Shown: one piece after another, positions 51,293-54,233 of the stretch
How positions within the stretch are numbered: the stretch's first letter is position 1
Layout: each line of letters begins with the position of its first letter
Assembly (NCBI RefSeq): GCF_001954275.1
Contig: NZ_MBEU01000026.1
Span: forward strand, 1-54,233
DNA: 54,233 bases
Direction of reading: 5' to 3'
From: Mycobacterium sp. IS-836
Lineage (GTDB): Bacteria; Actinomycetota; Actinomycetes; Mycobacteriales; Mycobacteriaceae
Translations under genes and position numbers: made by a program
The notes under the pieces: model-generated
Databases searched by the model: none
The model's input: only the letters and a program-made list of their open reading frames with translations
Told to the model about the DNA's origin: nothing

Positions 51293-51859
51293 ATGTTCGA
51301 GCGCTTCACCCGTCAAGCCCGGGTCGCCGTCGTGCTCGCCCAGGAGGAGGCCCGTGAGCTGCGGACCCGCGAAATCACCCCGCAGCACCTGCTGCTCGGC
51401 GTCCTGCAGGCCGCGGGCAGCGATCTGTCCGGGGTGCTGAGCGGCTACGGCCTGACCGCCGACGGCGTTCGCGCCCGGTTGCTTGAGGCCGCCCCCAGCA
51501 CCGACGATTCCTTCGACGAGGATGCCGAGGCACTGCGGGCCATCGGCATCGACCTGGGCGCGGTGCGCGACAGCGTGGCGCGCACGTTCGGCGCCGACGC
51601 GTTCGACAACGCGCTGCCCCGCTCGGGCCGGCGGCGCCGCCGTCGCGGGCACATCCCCTTCAGCCGCGCCGCGAAGAAATGCGTCGAGCTGGCCGTGCGA
51701 GAAGCGTTGCACCACAAGGACAACGAGATCGCTTGCGCGCATCTCCTACTGGGCATCATGCGCAGCGGCGACAAGCCGGCCGTCGGCCTGATCACCGAGC
51801 ACGTCTACACCGCGCAGCTGCGCGCCGCCATCCTGGAGCTGCTCGACAAGGCCGCCTAG
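51293..51859 (+). CDS. Protein with two Clp N-terminal repeats and no ATPase domain
   Basis: A 188-residue protein. FERFTRQARVAVVLAQEEAR and ITPQHLLLGVLQA form a Clp-N repeat (residues 2-65); a second occurs at about 115-185 (FSRAAKKCVELAVREALHHKDN, IACAHLLLGIMRSG). An arginine-rich linker (SGRRRRRRGH) lies between. Clp-N domains of ClpC/ClpB bind adaptors and substrates; without an AAA+ module this may act as an adaptor, decoy or stress sensor. Regulated with the HTH gene by the upstream operators. Confidence 0.87.
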   Translation: MFERFTRQARVAVVLAQEEARELRTREITPQHLLLGVLQAAGSDLSGVLSGYGLTADGVRARLLEAAPSTDDSFDEDAEALRAIGIDLGAVRDSVARTFGADAFDNALPRSGRRRRRRGHIPFSRAAKKCVELAVREALHHKDNEIACAHLLLGIMRSGDKPAVGLITEHVYTAQLRAAILELLDKAA

Positions 51860-51877
51860 GCCCGCTCGCTTCGCATC

Positions 51878-51932
51878 GAGTGTGCATCCACGGCGGCGAC
51901 ACGCCGACGCGCGGCGCCCTGGGCGCACACTC
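51878..51932. repeat. Long-range inverted repeat element after the Clp-N gene
   Basis: GAGTGTGC (51878-51885) and GCACACTC (51925-51932) enclose 39 bases containing a second, inner GGCG/CGCC repeat. The right arm overlaps the menA stop. It may be a terminator for the convergent genes or one copy of a dispersed palindromic element; from memory similar sequence occurs elsewhere in non-tuberculous mycobacteria. Confidence 0.5.
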
Positions 51933-52809
51933 AAAGCCCTGATTGCACAGCCAACGACGCCGCCACCGCGATCGCCCACACGATCATCGCCAGCCCGGTG
52001 TCGCGCAGCACCGGGATCAGCTCGGGCCCGCCGCGGCCGGATCGGACCGGCCGCGCGGCGCGCAGGGCCAGCGGCGTGGCCGCCAATCCCGTTGCGCACC
52101 ACGGTGTCGCGAGCATCAGCACCAGGGTCATAACCCCGGCGATCGCCAGCAATGCCTGATACAGAAGCCGGGTGCGGGCATCGCCCAGCCGTACCGCCAG
52201 GGTGATCTTGCCGGACTGCGCATCGGTCGGAATGTCTCGCAGGTTGTTCGCCACCAACACCGACGACGATAGCGCCCCGATCGACACCGCCAGCACCAGT
52301 CCCACCCAGTCCACCCGCAACGCCTGGGTGTACTGCGTGCCGAGCACGGCGACCAGGCCGAAGAACACGAACACCGCGACCTCGCCAAAACCGGAGTACC
52401 CGTAGGGTTTTGACCCGCCGGTGTACAGCCACGCTCCGGCGATGCAGGCGGCGCCCACCACGATCAGCCACGGCGAGCTCACCAGCGCCAGCGCCAGGCC
52501 GGCCGCCGCGCCGACGGTCAGGCCCGTCACCGCCGCCGTCAGCACCGACCGCGGGCTGGCCAGCCGCGAGCCGACCAGCCGCACCGGGCCGGCCCGCTCG
52601 TCGTCGGTGCCGCGGATGCCGTCGGAGTAGTCGTTGGCGTAGTTGACGCCGATGATCAGCGCGACCGCGACGGTCAGCGCCAGCAGCGCCTTCCACCACA
52701 CCGCCGAGTGCAGCCACGCCGCCGCGCCGGTGCCCGCGACCACCGGTGCCACCGCGTTGGGCAGCGTTCGCGGCCGAGCCCCCGAGATCCACTGCGCGAA
52801 ACTGGCCAC
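51931..52809 (-). CDS. menA: 1,4-dihydroxy-2-naphthoate polyprenyltransferase
   Basis: A 292-residue membrane prenyltransferase with eight or nine helices that attaches the isoprenoid chain in menaquinone synthesis. The two Asp-rich motifs are [16 protein letters not shown] and [14 protein letters not shown]. The GTG at 52809 ([20 protein letters not shown]) gives the M. tuberculosis length. The start codon is only 16 bases from that of divergent mtnP, so there is no room for a leader. Confidence 0.95.
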   Translation of the reverse strand: MASFAQWISGARPRTLPNAVAPVVAGTGAAAWLHSAVWWKALLALTVAVALIIGVNYANDYSDGIRGTDDERAGPVRLVGSRLASPRSVLTAAVTGLTVGAAAGLALALVSSPWLIVVGAACIAGAWLYTGGSKPYGYSGFGEVAVFVFFGLVAVLGTQYTQALRVDWVGLVLAVSIGALSSSVLVANNLRDIPTDAQSGKITLAVRLGDARTRLLYQALLAIAGVMTLVLMLATPWCATGLAATPLALRAARPVRSGRGGPELIPVLRDTGLAMIVWAIAVAASLAVQSGL

Positions 52810-52825
52810 CAGGGCATCCTGCCCT

Positions 52826-53620
52826 ATGCACCACAATGGTCGGATGCTCGGAGTGATCGGCGGCAGCGGCTTCTACACGTTCTTCGAGTCCGGCGTCCGC
52901 GACATCGACGTGGACACCCCGTACGGCGAGCCCAGCGCCCCGGTCACGGTCGGCGCGGTCGCGGGACACGAGGTCGCATTCCTGCCACGCCACGGCGCCA
53001 AGCACGAATACTCGGCGCACACCGTCCCCTACCGGGCCAACATGTGGGCGCTGCGCAAGCTCGGGGTGCGGCGGGTCTTCGCGCCATGCGCGGTCGGCAG
53101 CCTGAACCCCGACTACGGGCCCGGCAGCGTGGTGGTGCCCGACCAGCTGGTGGACCGCACCACCGGTCGCCCCGACACCTACTTCGACTCCGGCGCCGTC
53201 CATGTCGACTTCGCCGACCCGTATTGCCCGACGTTGCGCTCGGCGGTCACCGGCCTGCCCGGTGTGGTCGACGGCGGGACCATGGTGGTGATCCAGGGGC
53301 CGCGATTTTCCACCCGGGCGGAAAGCCGATGGTTCGCCTCGGCCGGCTTCGGCCTGGTCAACATGACCGGATATCCGGAGGCGGTGCTGGCTCGGGAACT
53401 CGAAATGTGCTATGCGGCAATCGCTTTGGTGACCGATCTGGATGCCGGTGTCACGACGGGCGAGGGCGTGAAGGCCACCGATGTGTTCGCCCAATTCGAA
53501 AAGAACATCGGGCCGTTCAAGAAGCTGGTGGCCTCGGCGATCGGCCGGGTCACTGCCGAACGCGGCTGCACGCACTGCCTGGCGCACGCCGGGGTGACGC
53601 TGCCGGTGGAGCTGCCGTGA
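52826..53620 (+). CDS. mtnP: S-methyl-5'-thioadenosine phosphorylase / purine nucleoside phosphorylase
   Basis: A 264-residue enzyme that phosphorolyses methylthioadenosine, feeding methionine and adenine salvage. [13 protein letters not shown] is the phosphate-binding start, [14 protein letters not shown] and [14 protein letters not shown] are family motifs, and [19 protein letters not shown] binds the nucleoside. I chose the ATG at 52826 (MHHNGRMLG), as in M. tuberculosis; the ATG at 52844 is possible. The stop overlaps the galE3 GTG. Confidence 0.93.
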   Translation: MHHNGRMLGVIGGSGFYTFFESGVRDIDVDTPYGEPSAPVTVGAVAGHEVAFLPRHGAKHEYSAHTVPYRANMWALRKLGVRRVFAPCAVGSLNPDYGPGSVVVPDQLVDRTTGRPDTYFDSGAVHVDFADPYCPTLRSAVTGLPGVVDGGTMVVIQGPRFSTRAESRWFASAGFGLVNMTGYPEAVLARELEMCYAAIALVTDLDAGVTTGEGVKATDVFAQFEKNIGPFKKLVASAIGRVTAERGCTHCLAHAGVTLPVELP

Positions 53621-54233
53621 GGGTGTTGCTCACCGGGGCGGCCGGGTTCATCGGATCGCGGGTGGACGCTGCGCTGCGCGCGGCCGGCCACGAAGTGATC
53701 GCCGTCGACGCGCTGCTGCCCGCCGCCCATGGGCCGAACCCGGTGTTACCGCCGGGATGCCGAAGGGTCGACGTCCGCGATGCCGACGCGCTGGCCCCGC
53801 TCCTGCGCGGTGTCGACCTGGTCTGCCACCAGGCCGCGATGGTGGGCGCGGGCGTGGATGCCGCCGACGCGCCCGCCTACGGCGGTCACAACGACTTCGC
53901 CACCACCGTGCTGTTGGCTCAGATGTTCGCCGGGGGCGTGCGGCGTCTCGTGCTGGCCTCGTCGATGGTGGTCTACGGGCAGGGCCGCTATCACTGCCCC
54001 GAGCACGGGCCCGTCGACCCGCTGCCGCGGCGGCGCGCGGACCTGGACGCCGGGATCTTCGAGCACCGCTGCCCGGTCGGCGGCGAGGAGCTGGGGTGGC
54101 GGCTGGTCGACGAGGACGCCGCGCTGCGACCGCGCAGCCTGTACGCGGCCAGCAAGACCGCGCAGGAGCATTACGCGCTGGCGTGGTCGGAGTCGACGGG
54201 CGGCTCGGTCGTCGCATTGCGCTACCACAACGT
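53617..54233 (+). CDS. galE3: NAD-dependent epimerase/dehydratase, GalE3-like (5' part)
   Basis: Truncated by the window end; 205 residues are visible. An extended-SDR protein with an intact Rossmann motif, VLLTGAAGFIGSRV, and an intact active site, LYAASKTAQEHYAL (Y176, K180), unlike galE2 upstream. ASSMVVYG is the catalytic Ser strand. The GTG overlaps the mtnP stop (GTGA). Between residues 120 and 165 there is an insertion with possible metal-binding Cys/His (YHCPEHGP, EHRCPVGG). The exact sugar-nucleotide substrate is unknown. Confidence 0.9.
   Translation, partial: MRVLLTGAAGFIGSRVDAALRAAGHEVIAVDALLPAAHGPNPVLPPGCRRVDVRDADALAPLLRGVDLVCHQAAMVGAGVDAADAPAYGGHNDFATTVLLAQMFAGGVRRLVLASSMVVYGQGRYHCPEHGPVDPLPRRRADLDAGIFEHRCPVGGEELGWRLVDEDAALRPRSLYAASKTAQEHYALAWSESTGGSVVALRYHN

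Noticed and set aside
1..54233. CRISPR arrays, tRNA or rRNA genes, insertion sequences, prophage
   Set aside because: No regularly spaced repeats, cloverleaf-like segments, transposase or phage structural genes were seen; a tRNA scan and IS search would settle it.

Overview
This window is chromosomal DNA of a high-GC actinobacterium and reads as a non-tuberculous Mycobacterium, probably a slow grower near the M. avium complex; the species is an inference. The gene order follows the M. tuberculosis H37Rv segment Rv0486 (mshA) to Rv0536 (galE3) almost gene for gene, and cmaA2, senX3-regX3, serB1, bS22 and CcsA-type cytochrome c assembly genes are recognisable by sequence. Rv numbers and similarities to known proteins are from memory, not from a search.

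Layout. 1-3785: the mshA end (mycothiol), a YbjN-like gene, gpm1 and the senX3-regX3 two-component system. 3788-8572: a reverse GMC-oxidoreductase operon with a divergent FadR-type regulator that has a palindrome at its start codon, then a cysteine-rich protein. 8599-13205: a ppx-like gene, a membrane protein, a TIM-barrel protein, a thioesterase and proC. 13278-16157: a candidate upstream ORF, a BldC-like regulator, ribosomal protein bS22, a GalE-like protein that lacks its catalytic residues, and an acyltransferase. 16223-18604 (reverse): cmaA2, a hydratase-like protein and serB1.

18950-22490 is the most unusual part: a reverse cassette of two WXG100 genes (EsxF- and EsxE-like), a CpnT-family secreted toxin with a C-terminal domain that is not TNT, and a small AT-richer gene overlapping the toxin stop, probably its immunity gene. 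H37Rv has mmpS2-mmpL2 here.

22559-28786: a glutaredoxin-like gene and hemA-hemC-hemD-hemB with two membrane genes. With hemL (42108) the window encodes the five enzymes from glutamyl-tRNA to uroporphyrinogen III. 28770-34978: a STAS protein and envelope acyl-modification genes (two AT3 acyltransferases, an SGNH hydrolase, a Tat-exported esterase), plus a 38-residue membrane protein. 35216-39289: accessory genes (SsuD-like monooxygenase, MHS transporter, 13E12/DUF222 HNH protein). 39345-42034: gabP, a Ddn-like protein and a conserved unknown. 42108-48024: an overlapping operon of hemL, a phosphatase, a ResA-like thioredoxin lipoprotein, CcdA, ResB and CcsA. 48071-54233: a MinD/ParA-like ATPase, two small membrane proteins, fabH, an HTH plus Clp-N gene pair under twin operators, menA, mtnP and the start of galE3.

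Translation is heavily coupled by ATGA, GTGA and TTGA overlaps. Several genes have a -10-like hexamer 6-7 nt before the start codon and no Shine-Dalgarno sequence, which suggests leaderless mRNAs. I saw no tRNA, rRNA, CRISPR array, insertion sequence or prophage.
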